From positions 418,058 to 482,057 of the forward strand of contig NZ_QNHG01000004.1 of NCBI RefSeq assembly GCF_003290025.1: a DNA stretch of 64,000 nucleotides, read 5' to 3'. Shown piece by piece: positions 9,547 through 17,479 of the stretch. The notes under the pieces were generated by a model. That model saw only the letters and a list, made by a program, of their open reading frames with translations, was not told the DNA's origin and searched no databases. The stretch is from Pseudogemmobacter bohemicus. GTDB lineage: Bacteria; Pseudomonadota; Alphaproteobacteria; Rhodobacterales; Rhodobacteraceae. The position numbers and the translations under genes were made by a program. Position 1 is the stretch's first letter. The number at the start of each line of letters is the position of its first letter.

Positions 9547-10476
9547 TCAGGCCGCCTGCAGATCGCTCTCGATCTCGTTGACGCCGGTTTCATCCAGACG
9601 GCGGCAATCCATATTGGCGCAGATGTTCATGTAGAGTTCTTTGAACTTGCCGGTATCCTCCCAGGCATCGGACTTCACATCCTGCCAGACGCCCAGCATC
9701 AGATCCGACTTGAAGTAAGCCGGATTGCGCTGCACCAGGCGGTTACCGACGATTTTGGTCGGCAGGTCCTGGTATTCCAGCAGGAAATGGTTCCAGACCT
9801 TCGACAGCTTGCCATCGCGCGAAAAGGCCGGCCCGGCCTCCTGGCGGTAATCGGTGCTGGTCAGCTCGATCTCATTCGAGAGATCATCGATCTGCTCGGC
9901 CGTCACCAACAAAAAGGGCGTCTCGGCATCAAGGTCCTTCTTCGCGCCCGCGAACTTCTTGCGGCTGGCCTTGATCTTTTCCAGGTTCATCCCGACGGGG
10001 CCGGAACCAGCACCCGCCTGCACCCCCACGCCAATCAGCTGGGTCGCCGGGAAGGTGATGACCGTGCCTCCAAGCGCACCCTCATAGGCCTCGCCAAAGA
10101 TGCCTTCGATGATCACATCCTGGTCGATGAAACGACGCACATTGCCAAAATGGTGGTTCATCAGGGGCGACTGGAAATTCACCATCCCCTGGAATTTGTC
10201 GTTGCTGTCGATATATTCGCCGCTGTCAAAGATCGGCTGGTATTTCAGCCAGCGGCGGCGACGGTTCGCCGGATTATCGCGGTTCGACGGCGCGCGGCCC
10301 TCACGACGCTGGGCCTTGCCGCTGTCGTAATAGGTCACAGGCGAGGATTGCTCGCCTTCGCAAGGCTGCTCAGAAACCGTATGGCGCAGCCTGCTGTCAT
10401 TGTAATCGGCCGCCAGACGCGAGGCGTCCTGAAAGTTGATCCTGTGGGTCTGGGAAAATCGTTCAGCGTAGCTCAC
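9547..10476 (-). CDS. Major capsid protein
   Basis: I call 309 residues from GTG at 10476 because a strong ribosome site (GAGGAGGGG) lies just upstream; a longer reading from 10506 would run across it. The protein contains RRRRWLKYQPIFDSGEYID, FIDQDVIIEGIFGEAYEGALG and a C-terminal half with LLEYQDLPTKIVGNR and YFKSDLMLGVWQDVKSD. These elements, the size and the position directly after the scaffold-type block identify a podovirus capsid subunit. An untranslated leader of about 300 bases with hairpins precedes it, suggesting separate high expression. Confidence 0.83.
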   Translation of the reverse strand: MSYAERFSQTHRINFQDASRLAADYNDSRLRHTVSEQPCEGEQSSPVTYYDSGKAQRREGRAPSNRDNPANRRRRWLKYQPIFDSGEYIDSNDKFQGMVNFQSPLMNHHFGNVRRFIDQDVIIEGIFGEAYEGALGGTVITFPATQLIGVGVQAGAGSGPVGMNLEKIKASRKKFAGAKKDLDAETPFLLVTAEQIDDLSNEIELTSTDYRQEAGPAFSRDGKLSKVWNHFLLEYQDLPTKIVGNRLVQRNPAYFKSDLMLGVWQDVKSDAWEDTGKFKELYMNICANMDCRRLDETGVNEIESDLQAA

Positions 10477-10776
10477 TGGCCCCTCCTCTGAACATGTTGC
10501 GGACAACGGTGTTCGGAGGACCCCCCGGCGAGACGCCGGACCCGACCTGTGCGATGCTGCCCGAAAAAGGAACAGCCGCTCGCGTGAGCGTGAGGACTTT
10601 CCCCCCGGTCAGCGGACCCCGGTTTATCGAGACCACCCGCCTTTACAGAATCAGTATTTCTGGCTGGACTTGAAATCTGTCAAGCCCTAAATCTTGATCA
10701 CTGATCGCGGACCTGTGCAGGGTGTTGCGATCACCGCGCCGGCGAAGCCTCCCCTGGCCCCGCCGGCGCAACCATT
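10477..10776 (-). other. Untranslated leader upstream of the capsid gene
   Basis: No gene is seen in these 300 bases. On the minus strand they carry a possible promoter near 10683-10654, then two tight hairpins: CGCTC-GCGT-GAGCG at about 10580, and CCGGCG-AGA-CGCCGG at about 10527. The capsid ribosome site follows. The hairpins could stabilise the capsid message or separate it from the upstream transcript. Confidence 0.45.
10654..10683 (-). promoter_or_regulatory. Candidate promoter for the capsid gene
   Basis: On the minus strand a consensus -35 TTGACA (10683-10678) is followed after 17-18 bases by a weak -10 (GAAATA or AAATAC). It faces the capsid gene, about 180 bases upstream of its start. 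The -35 is perfect but the -10 is poor, so this is tentative. Confidence 0.35.
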
Positions 10777-11145
10777 TCAGACAGGATCAATCCGGGTGAG
10801 CCCCAGCTCTGCCAGTGCGGCAGACACATCCTCGCCGATCACGGCGGTGATCTGGCCCGGGGCTGCCGGGCCGCCGATCCGGATCAGCGCCTGGGCGCGG
10901 GCGGCGGCGGCCATGTCGGCGCCCCATTCGGGGGCGGTCAGAGGCGCGGCGGCGTTTGCGGGGTAGACAGCCGCCACCAGTCCAGAGGCCACGCGGTAAC
11001 GGTTGCCGGCCGCATCCCGATATTCGGGCGAGATCGTAAATGTAGCCTCGTCTGCCGCGCTGTATCCCGTGGCCCGCGAAAACTGCGCGGCATCGTCCAG
11101 ATGCGCGAGCGGACATGCGATGGTGATGCGGATCTGATCAGGCAT
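10777..11145 (-). CDS. Hypothetical phage protein
   Basis: The start is taken as ATG 11145 (MPDQIRITIACPLAHLDDA), which overlaps the end of the preceding gene by 8 bases and gives 122 residues. The protein is mixed alpha/beta with an Ala-rich C-terminal half and no transmembrane segment or catalytic motif I can identify. It is the last gene before the capsid leader. Its coupling to a probable fibre-like structural protein suggests an accessory virion or host-range role, but I do not recognise it. Confidence 0.55.
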   Translation of the reverse strand: MPDQIRITIACPLAHLDDAAQFSRATGYSAADEATFTISPEYRDAAGNRYRVASGLVAAVYPANAAAPLTAPEWGADMAAAARAQALIRIGGPAAPGQITAVIGEDVSAALAELGLTRIDPV

Positions 11146-11971
11146 AGAGACCCCCCCAATATGCACGGATCTGCGCCTCTTCGGTTGACGTGAACGCCCC
11201 CTGGCGCAGGATCACATCGGCCTGTGTCGCGCCCACGGCGGTCGGGATCAGGGCGTTGGTCGGGTTGGTGACCGTATCGACCGTGACGACGCCGGCAGCG
11301 CTGACCCAGGCGCGGCCATAGGTGCCGGCGGGCAGCGTGATTGACAGACTATCGCCGCCGTCTGTCTCCAAACACCATTTGCCCCCACTCTGGCTCAGCG
11401 TTGGGCGAGCCACCGCGACCTCCTGAGAGGCATGGTTGCCCGCGATCAGCCGCAGCGTCGGACGACAGACGAGGCCTGTCGCCGCATTGGTGTTGATCCG
11501 CAACAGGCTGCCCGGGCGGGCGATGACATCGGCCTCCAGAAGTGCGGGGGCGAAACTAAGCGTGTGTGCGATCGAGGGCATAGTCCCCTGCTGCCGCGCC
11601 CGCCCGTCACCGCTGACAATCTCCATGTCAAAGCGATAGAGGCCCTCGACTGCCGCCGTATGGACAGGCTGATTGGCGGTACTGATAGTGTATTCTGCGG
11701 CAGACAGCTCCGGCCCGAGGGCGCCGCCCTGCGAGCGGTCCGGCACAATCGCAACCTGCTGGCCTGCCGCCGCCACCCGCGCTACCACGCCAGTTGCAGT
11801 TTGCCATAGCCTGGCCTGGGTCGGATCGTAGCCGCCCGGCCAGTGACCGGGCTGGCCGGCCGCGAAAAGGTCGGATGGGTGGAACGGCAGAGGCGAGAAG
11901 ACCCCCCTCTGCCCCAAACCACGCCAGCCCAGATGGCCCTTCTGGTGGCCAAGGTGGCGATCATGCCTCAT
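11138..11971 (-). CDS. Phage structural protein, fibre-like
   Basis: The 277-residue protein has an N-terminal SPLPFHPSDLFAAGQPG element followed by YDPTQARLWQ. This resembles proteins in Rhodobacteraceae phages where DLFA..G and YDPSD segments precede a beta-rich body ending in short beta repeats. The C-terminal half alternates beta strands (LSITLPAGTYGRAWVSAAG, VVTVDTVTNPTNALIPTAVG). Its start overlaps the previous stop by 4 bases. A tail-fibre or surface-protein role is plausible but rests on composition. The first about 25 residues are unusually His/Gly rich, so the true start may lie further in. Confidence 0.5.
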   Translation of the reverse strand: MRHDRHLGHQKGHLGWRGLGQRGVFSPLPFHPSDLFAAGQPGHWPGGYDPTQARLWQTATGVVARVAAAGQQVAIVPDRSQGGALGPELSAAEYTISTANQPVHTAAVEGLYRFDMEIVSGDGRARQQGTMPSIAHTLSFAPALLEADVIARPGSLLRINTNAATGLVCRPTLRLIAGNHASQEVAVARPTLSQSGGKWCLETDGGDSLSITLPAGTYGRAWVSAAGVVTVDTVTNPTNALIPTAVGATQADVILRQGAFTSTEEAQIRAYWGGLYA

Positions 11972-12204
11972 GCCAGAGCCTCATAATGCACCAGACAGTC
12001 AGCACCTGCCCGCAGCCGCACCGTCTTGCCGGAGCCGACCGTCCAGGTCTCCCCCTCACGCCGGTCAAACCCGAAATCGGTATCGGCACCCGGGGCCTCC
12101 GTGGTGAACAGACAGGCACCCCGCCGCACCTGAAAATCCGAAGTGGCGGCAAGTGGGCCGATCACGACCCAGCCCGAGGCACTGGTAAGAGATACTTTCG
12201 GCAT
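11968..12204 (-). CDS. Small phage protein, possible head decoration
   Basis: This small 78-residue, beta-rich protein (MPKVSLTSASGWVVIGPLAA, then ADTDFGFDRREGETWTVGSG) starts at ATG 12204 with GGAGG eight bases upstream. It has no membrane segment. Small beta-barrel proteins encoded after the scaffold gene are often capsid-decorating or fibre-associated, but no family signature is visible. It overlaps the next gene by 4 bases. Confidence 0.55.
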   Translation of the reverse strand: MPKVSLTSASGWVVIGPLAATSDFQVRRGACLFTTEAPGADTDFGFDRREGETWTVGSGKTVRLRAGADCLVHYEALA

Positions 12205-12214
12205 AGGATCCTCC

Positions 12215-13321
12215 TTATGCGCCGTATTGCGCGATGACGGTATTCAGGCCGTTCAGCTCTTTGGTCAGCTCGTTGATCCGGCGCTGATCCTGGGCACGGT
12301 TCGCCGCAGCCATCTCGCCGGTTTGACGAGCCATGATGACCTCTTTGCGCTGCTGCGCCTCTGCCAGCGCCAGCGCCGGGGCATTGCCGCCGCGTGGGAT
12401 CGCCAGCGTGTCCTCGCCCAGCTTCTCGCCCAGGCTATGGAAGAATTTCAGCAAGGTCGCATCGCCCATGCCGGCATTCAGCTTCTCTGCCACCAGCTTC
12501 GCGGTCTCCGGCGCCAGTTTCATATCCGCCGCCAGCGCCTGGAAGGTGCGAACCGCCAGCTGCTGGTTCTGTTTCCAATTGCCGCCCCAGGCGTTCTGCA
12601 GATCCTTTGTCAGGTTCTCTTCCGCCGTCGCGGCGCCGGCGGCCAGCGCGGTAAACTTGCCGCCCATCGCCTTCGCCCAGAAATCGACATTCGACTGCAC
12701 CAGTGCCGGTGGCAGACCACTTTCCAGCGCGAAAGCCCGGTAATCACTCAGCAGCGCGTCGTCGATCGGCATGTCTTTCGGCAGGCCATCGGGCAGCTTG
12801 ACGTCGTATTTGTCCACCGCATCCGGCACACCGAAGCGAGATCCGTTCGCCTTCAGCCAGTCGCCAAAACTCTGCCCCTCGGCCGGCGCGTCCAGCAGCT
12901 GGCCCGGGTTCTTGCCCAGCCGGGTGACGGCCGAGATCTCGCCCTTCAGCGCCTTTTCCAGCGCTTCTTCGGCGGTGCCCTTGTGGTAGCCCGATTTGAT
13001 CAGGTGCTGCTGCAGGGCGGGATCGGACCAGGTGCGGCCTTCATACCAGGGCCTTTCGCCACCTTCGCCGCCGCCAGCCGCGCCCGTTCCGCCCTCGCCA
13101 GCTCCTGCGCCAGCGTTCCCGCCGGCGCCCTGTCCGCCTTCAGCTCCAGCACCATTTGCGCCACTTGCGCCTTGAGCATTGCCAGTCGCTCCGGCTGCGC
13201 CGCCTTGCGCTCCTCCCTGAGCTGCAGCTGCACCGCCCTGCGCACCACCGCCAGCGCCATCGGCCTGAAAGAGACGGACATCAGCGGTAGTCCCCATCAG
13301 CATCGCCAAAAGTCTGTTCAT
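12215..13321 (-). CDS. Scaffold-like capsid assembly protein
   Basis: In this 368-residue protein, residues about 20-90 are almost pure Gly/Ala/Gln/Glu low-complexity sequence. The helical body that follows contains PWYEGRTWSDPALQQHLIKSG and then a charged coiled-coil-like C-terminus (EVIMARQTGEMAAANRAQDQ). A flexible N-terminus plus a helical acidic body just upstream of the capsid fits podovirus scaffold proteins, which assemble inside the procapsid and leave before packaging. The start is uncertain: 13321 overlaps the upstream gene by 41 bases, and an internal Met near 13297 is an alternative. Confidence 0.68.
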   Translation of the reverse strand: MNRLLAMLMGTTADVRLFQADGAGGGAQGGAAAAQGGAQGGAAGATGNAQGASGANGAGAEGGQGAGGNAGAGAGEGGTGAAGGGEGGERPWYEGRTWSDPALQQHLIKSGYHKGTAEEALEKALKGEISAVTRLGKNPGQLLDAPAEGQSFGDWLKANGSRFGVPDAVDKYDVKLPDGLPKDMPIDDALLSDYRAFALESGLPPALVQSNVDFWAKAMGGKFTALAAGAATAEENLTKDLQNAWGGNWKQNQQLAVRTFQALAADMKLAPETAKLVAEKLNAGMGDATLLKFFHSLGEKLGEDTLAIPRGGNAPALALAEAQQRKEVIMARQTGEMAAANRAQDQRRINELTKELNGLNTVIAQYGA

Positions 13322-13616
13322 ATCCCTCGTGTCCTTCCCGGATCATATTGAGTTCGTCATGGGTGATTTCCGCCCGGGCCAGCAGGCCCAGGGCAAAGCT
13401 CTTGCGGGCGGCGCGCGCGATCAGCTCATCTGTCGGGTAAAGCCGCCCGGTTTCCGGATCGATATCCGGCTCGAACAGGTGACCCAGGACGCAAAGATCC
13501 CGGATCACCTGCGGATGCTGGCGCATGCGCCGCCAGCCCTCGGCCAGCGCCGTGGTGGCGCGGCGACCGAAAAGCGCCTGATACGCGGCCATGTATGCAA
13601 TGCGGATCGCGCGCAT
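13281..13616 (-). CDS. Hypothetical phage protein, possibly Bbp19-like
   Basis: The 111 residues are helical and contain WRRMRQHPQVIRDLCVLGH, then LIARAARKSFALGLLARAEI. The order of a VI-x-DL-x-x-x-x-H segment followed by a basic A-RKSFAL helix recalls the short Bbp19-like proteins encoded between portal and scaffold genes in podoviruses. I am not certain of the family. Start and stop are coupled to its neighbours by short overlaps. Confidence 0.55.
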   Translation of the reverse strand: MRAIRIAYMAAYQALFGRRATTALAEGWRRMRQHPQVIRDLCVLGHLFEPDIDPETGRLYPTDELIARAARKSFALGLLARAEITHDELNMIREGHEGYEQTFGDADGDYR

Positions 13617-13834
13617 CAGAACGGACCCTGATAAGGCAAGGACTTCTGGACGATATAGCCGTCAGAAATCCCGAATGAACGTAGCTTGGCCGCCAGATAA
13701 ACGGGCAGTATCAGCCCGGCGCCACCATTCAGGTCCGAAGTGGAGGAAACAAAGCTCCTGAGCTTTTTCGCCTCGGCCTTCCTCAGGCGGGCAGCTTGCA
13801 GCTTCTTCCGCTTGTTCAGCTTCCTCGGCATCAC
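13616..13834 (-). CDS. Small basic phage protein
   Basis: The protein has 72 residues. The N-terminus is strongly basic (MMPRKLNKRKKLQAARLRKA) and the remainder hydrophobic with GGAGLILPVYLAAKLRSFG. It starts inside the portal stop (ATGA) and ends inside the next start, so it is translated with the portal message. No family is recognised. The basic head could bind nucleic acid. Confidence 0.5.
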   Translation of the reverse strand: MMPRKLNKRKKLQAARLRKAEAKKLRSFVSSTSDLNGGAGLILPVYLAAKLRSFGISDGYIVQKSLPYQGPF

Positions 13835-15525
13835 ATCCCCCCTTCCGGCGGCATCATCTGTGCCATGGCCGAGGCCGCATCCTTGCCGGTTGCCGCGAGC
13901 TGCTGCGCCATAGCCATCTGCTGCTGTTGCGCGGCGGCCTGCGCCCGCTGTTCGCGCCGGGCCGCGACGGCCTCGGGACTGCGCAGCATCACCGTGGGCG
14001 CGCCGCGCGCCTCGGCCAGCACCCCGAGCGCCCGATCGGTATCGACATTATCCCAGATCTCGGCCGCAGCCGAAGGATCAGACTGCGATCCGGCCAGCTT
14101 GTAGGTGTCTTCCAGCAGCCGCGCGGCCGCGACGCCCTCCTGCGCCCGCTGCGCCAGTGCCGCCACGCTCGTGAAGCGCATATCCAGCGGCTGGCCGGCC
14201 ATTTCCTTCGGCGGCGGCGGAAACTGCCCGGCGCGAAACAGCAGCCCGAACCGCCGCTCGAGGAGGACCGACAGCCCTTCGGTCTGCGTCCGCCCGAGGT
14301 AGGGTGCCTGAAGGCGAAGCCGCTCTTCCATGCGCTCGATCACCTCGAGGTTCCCGAGGCCGGTGCGCCCGACCAGCGTCAGGAGCTGCGCATGCCAACC
14401 GTTTTCAACCTCCTCTTTCGCCTGCCGTTCCATATCGGCGCTGATCGGCAGGCCGTTCGAGGTAATGATCGGGCGCATCAGCTGCTGGCCCTGATGGCTG
14501 ACAGCGCCATGCAGGAACGCCCCCGGGGCCATTTTCATCCCCTCTTTCACCGCCCGCGTGCCCGTGGTGCCAATGGGCGGGCGCGCCGCCAGCGCGCCGG
14601 CGGTGAGATTGTCGCGCGACATCGCCTGCAGCTTGCGCCCCGAGGCGAGCGTCAGATAGCCGAGACCCCTGCCCCAGGGGTTCGACCCATCGACATCCCA
14701 TCGCGGCACGGCGAAGGGCTGTTCCCGCATACCGCCCTGGCGCACCACCGCCTGCCCCTCTTCCGAGACATGGGTGGAAACGAAAGGCATGCCTTTGGTG
14801 CCAAGCCGCCCGGGCGTGAAATCGTCATTCGGCTGCATCGCCTGCAGGAAACGCGTTCGACCATCGGTCTTGCCACTGGCGGCACGCTCGCGCAGCTTTG
14901 GCGGCAGCGCCTCTGGCCCGTAATACCGCGCTGCCTGCACCGGGTTCAGCCAGCGTTCAACGATCAGTTCATCCGCCATCCCGTCGGCATCGACCGAAAA
15001 CACCGCATCGGCGGGGCTGATACAGGTATCGATCAGCTTTTTGCGACCCCGCCCCTCATCGCTGATCATGAAACCGGTGCCGAGGATCGGCACATCGGCA
15101 AGCCAGGTCACGGCCGAACTGTAGAAATTCGACACTGCCGGCGAAAAGCTCGCCAGCATCCGGCGCGACACGATATCCAGCCATTCCTTGACCGAGTGCC
15201 ATTCCGCCAGATCCTTATCGAGCGTCGTCGCCTGGAACCAGTCGTTCGCCGGGTTGCAGAGCGTCGAATAAAGGCTCGAGGTCAGGTTGCCGGCCGCGAC
15301 CAGCGTGGTCGAATTGAACAGCTCATGCAGGTTCCAGGCGTCCCGCTTTTCCCCGGAAGAAGAAAAGCCCTGGCGCTGCGGCCGGTAGATCCGCGCCACC
15401 GCGTCCAGCTCCTGGGCGCGGCCATTGCGGTCGGATTTCATCTCCTCGTATCGGGCGAAGATCTGCTTCGCCAGCGCCGACCCTTCCGAGCCGATCGAGG
15501 CAGAGAGGCGGACAGGGGCGTTCAT
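13831..15525 (-). CDS. Portal protein (podovirus head-to-tail connector)
   Basis: This is a 564-residue portal protein. The N-terminal region contains ARYEEMKSDRNGRAQELDAVARIYRP-type spacing followed by WNLHELFNSTTLVAAGNLTS and LCNPANDWFQ. The middle contains GTGFMISDEG and VFSVDADGMADELIVERWL. These elements, and the long Gln/Ala-rich C-terminus, fit the head-tail connector family of T7-like and related podoviruses. The protein forms the dodecameric ring through which DNA is packaged and ejected. It starts in the stop of the upstream gene and is coupled to the small basic protein downstream. Confidence 0.88.
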   Translation of the reverse strand: MNAPVRLSASIGSEGSALAKQIFARYEEMKSDRNGRAQELDAVARIYRPQRQGFSSSGEKRDAWNLHELFNSTTLVAAGNLTSSLYSTLCNPANDWFQATTLDKDLAEWHSVKEWLDIVSRRMLASFSPAVSNFYSSAVTWLADVPILGTGFMISDEGRGRKKLIDTCISPADAVFSVDADGMADELIVERWLNPVQAARYYGPEALPPKLRERAASGKTDGRTRFLQAMQPNDDFTPGRLGTKGMPFVSTHVSEEGQAVVRQGGMREQPFAVPRWDVDGSNPWGRGLGYLTLASGRKLQAMSRDNLTAGALAARPPIGTTGTRAVKEGMKMAPGAFLHGAVSHQGQQLMRPIITSNGLPISADMERQAKEEVENGWHAQLLTLVGRTGLGNLEVIERMEERLRLQAPYLGRTQTEGLSVLLERRFGLLFRAGQFPPPPKEMAGQPLDMRFTSVAALAQRAQEGVAAARLLEDTYKLAGSQSDPSAAAEIWDNVDTDRALGVLAEARGAPTVMLRSPEAVAARREQRAQAAAQQQQMAMAQQLAATGKDAASAMAQMMPPEGGM

Positions 15526-16139
15526 TCGCCACCACCTTTCGCCGCGTCCAGCTCGAGGCGGTCGAGACGGTCGATTTCCGCGATAAGAAGCGCCGCAGCC
15601 TTCACAAGATCACGCCGACGCGTCGTCGGCTTCCACCAATCCTGCCGCCACGGCCAGATCAGCTTTGCCATCTGATCGCCCATGACGGTATCGGTCGCAT
15701 ATTGCGAGCGATAGACGGAATAGGCGGCAGCGGCGCCCGCAAGCTCACCCTCGCTGTGAGCGTCATCATGCGCCGCCGTCCAGCCTTCTAGGTGATACTG
15801 GCGCTCACGCTCGAAGATGACATCAACCGTCCCCATGGAAAGCTCGCCCGGATTGAGCTCCCAATCCTTTTCCCAATTTGCCGCAGCTGATACAGTCGAG
15901 CTGCGCGGCTGCGCACCAGCCCGCTCCTGGATCAATGCCAGCGCGAGCCGCCACATGGCTGGACCAAACCCGCTATCCTCCACCGAAAGCTCAGCCACCC
16001 GCAAAGTGTCACCGGTGTCAGGATCATTCAGCGGAAAATCCAGCCCGCATCCCTCTTTCAGGCTGTCGAACAAACGGATGCGATGCGCGCCTCGAGACAC
16101 CAGCGCATCGGCAGCGTCATAAATCTCGCGCATACCCAT
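15522..16139 (-). CDS. Conserved phage protein with HDD..HSEGEL signature
   Basis: This protein of 205 residues has a C-terminal region with RQYHLEGWTAAHDDAHSEGE, then AAAYSVYRSQYA, then PWRQDWWKP and RDLVKAAALLIAEIDRLDR. This is a pattern common to many phage and prophage proteins of unknown biochemical function. The conserved H, D and E residues could bind metal. The N-terminal half is less typical. It lies immediately upstream of the portal gene with a 4-base overlap, so it may be expressed with the packaging machinery. Confidence 0.65.
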   Translation of the reverse strand: MGMREIYDAADALVSRGAHRIRLFDSLKEGCGLDFPLNDPDTGDTLRVAELSVEDSGFGPAMWRLALALIQERAGAQPRSSTVSAAANWEKDWELNPGELSMGTVDVIFERERQYHLEGWTAAHDDAHSEGELAGAAAAYSVYRSQYATDTVMGDQMAKLIWPWRQDWWKPTTRRRDLVKAAALLIAEIDRLDRLELDAAKGGGE

Positions 16140-16318
16140 CAGCCCGCGCCCCCCACAACGCCCAGGGGCGAGGTCAGCACATCGGCGGCAACGCCGGCGC
16201 GCTGGCGGCGGAGCGTCCGTTCCAGCTCGCCCTCACGGCGGGCAATGTCCGAGGTCGGGGCGGCCATACGCTGCACCGCGGGCGTGGAAATCTTCGGGGT
16301 CGAGAGGCACATGCTCAT
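16139..16318 (-). CDS. Small phage protein
   Basis: This short gene of 59 residues reads MSMCLSTPKISTPAVQRM, then a charged stretch (REGELERTLRRQRAG) and a hydrophobic tail (VAADVLTSPLGVVGGAG). ATG 16318 overlaps the stop of the GNAT-like gene, and its TGA overlaps the start of the next gene, so coupling at both ends supports it. Short proteins between the acetyltransferase-like and portal genes occur in many podoviruses. Its role is unknown. Confidence 0.6.
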   Translation of the reverse strand: MSMCLSTPKISTPAVQRMAAPTSDIARREGELERTLRRQRAGVAADVLTSPLGVVGGAG

Positions 16319-16842
16319 TCTCCTTTCGGTGATGTTTCAGGGGGTTGCAGTTCGTCTTTCAGCCAGACGAAACACTGGAAATCCTCGCCCGCACGGCCAA
16401 GCGCACGACGCGGCGGGCCTTCGGGCCGCGCGCCTGCGGATTGCAGGAAGCGATGCGCCCAGCGGTATCTGGACAAAGACAGCGCCTCGACCCGGTGCAG
16501 GCCCTCGGCAATCATCGCCGGGATAACCAGCAGCCGGATCCGGGCCGCGATCTCGCGCGCCTCGGCCAGACCCAGGTGCTTTGTGCCCACCAGATGCGCG
16601 ATACCGACCCCGGGCGAGGTAGCCATCACGCCGAAGAAGGCCAGCGGCACCAGCCCGCCAGCAGGCCGCGCGACCTCGAACCACAGATGCGCCGGCTGCG
16701 ATGCCGCCAGATCGCGGTAGAGCGACCATGCGTCCATATCCGGCCGCATGGCGAAGATCTCCGCCGCGTCCGAGGCGCGCATCTGCTGGCACAGGTAAAG
16801 CACCATCAGATCAGAGAAAGCCTCGAAGGAAAGCCGCTTCAT
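16315..16842 (-). CDS. GNAT-like protein (DUF2833/T7 gp13-type region)
   Basis: This protein of 175 residues starts at ATG 16842 (MKRLSFEAFSDLMVLYLCQQ). The middle reads like a GNAT acetyltransferase fold: PLAFFGVMATSPGVGIAHLV, a helix, then a late VEALSLSRYRWAHRFLQSAG segment that would supply the usual final strand and helix. In podoviruses, proteins of this type (T7 gp13-like, DUF2833) are found near the portal and treated as internal or assembly factors, so enzymatic activity is not assured. It overlaps the ASCH gene end and the next start. Confidence 0.6.
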   Translation of the reverse strand: MKRLSFEAFSDLMVLYLCQQMRASDAAEIFAMRPDMDAWSLYRDLAASQPAHLWFEVARPAGGLVPLAFFGVMATSPGVGIAHLVGTKHLGLAEAREIAARIRLLVIPAMIAEGLHRVEALSLSRYRWAHRFLQSAGARPEGPPRRALGRAGEDFQCFVWLKDELQPPETSPKGE

Positions 16843-17255
16843 GCCGCCACCCCCTCCGCCGGCAGGTTCCGCCGCCAGTCGAAAAACCCGAGCTCGCCCT
16901 TGACCGGGATCAGAGCCACCGGCCGCGCATTGCGCAGCACGAAACCCCAGGCACCAAAAAACCACTTACTGCGGCTCTCGCTTACGCAATCGACGATCTC
17001 GACCACGCCCACGATCCCGCCACGCGGCAAGTCGCTGTAATCGGCAGGCACCCCGGCCAGATCGAAGCCGAAAAACCCCTCAAATTCGCCGATGTCGCGC
17101 CCGGTCATACCCTTGGCGGCATGCAGGCAGACAAGCCCGCGCACCTTTGTCGGCCAGCTGCGGTTTTCGATATCCTTGCCGGCGTTGAACATCGCCCAGA
17201 TCCAGGGCTGCCGCACAGAAAGCGCGAGCTTCGGAAGGTCGGGATAGGCCTGCAT
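16839..17255 (-). CDS. ASCH-domain protein
   Basis: The 138-residue protein has a clear ASCH/PUA-like pattern: LALSVRQPWIWAMFNAGKDI, then ENRSWPTKVRG and LVCLHAAKGM, followed by GGIVGVVEIVDC and a C-terminal NARPVALIPVKGELGFFDW. ASCH domains bind RNA or modified nucleobases, and phage copies are common but uncharacterised. ATG 17255 overlaps the stop of the upstream Cys-rich gene, and the gene is coupled to the GNAT-like one. Placement just after the large terminase is unusual for a base-binding protein and may reflect a role in packaging or in protecting modified DNA or RNA; this is inference. Confidence 0.78.
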   Translation of the reverse strand: MQAYPDLPKLALSVRQPWIWAMFNAGKDIENRSWPTKVRGLVCLHAAKGMTGRDIGEFEGFFGFDLAGVPADYSDLPRGGIVGVVEIVDCVSESRSKWFFGAWGFVLRNARPVALIPVKGELGFFDWRRNLPAEGVAA

Positions 17256-17479
17256 CACAAGCCCTCCGGCGGAAGCGCAGGGCACCCCGCGAAATGCGCA
17301 TTCCCGACCCGGCCACAATCAGGGCAGGCAGCCCCTTTGCGCGTGACTTTCGGGATCGAGGTCTCGCGCACGATCGCAAACCCCGGCACGGGAACAACCT
17401 GCCGTCGCAGCGCGTGTAGCTGCGCCACCCGCGCCTCATGCTGCGCAAAGGCAGCGCCAACACCACCGAAACCGCACAT
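17255..17479 (-). CDS. Small protein with a Cys-rich (zinc-knuckle-like) C-terminus
   Basis: The protein is 74 residues long. The C-terminal half contains CPDC, then GNAHFAGCPALP, giving C-x2-C-x6-H-x3-C spacing typical of a small zinc knuckle. The N-terminal half is helical (AQHEARVAQLHALRRQVVP). It is translationally coupled to the terminase stop (17479) and to the ASCH start. The zinc-binding reading is inferred from spacing. No family name can be given. Confidence 0.6.
   Translation of the reverse strand: MCGFGGVGAAFAQHEARVAQLHALRRQVVPVPGFAIVRETSIPKVTRKGAACPDCGRVGNAHFAGCPALPPEGL

Noticed and set aside
13000-13281. A 93-residue minus-strand frame (MSVSFRPMALAVVRRAVQLQ) starting in the stop of the gene at 13281
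   Set aside because: It lies wholly inside the Gly/Ala-rich N-terminus of the scaffold gene in another frame. GC-rich low-complexity sequence often leaves such frames open, and nothing supports translation.
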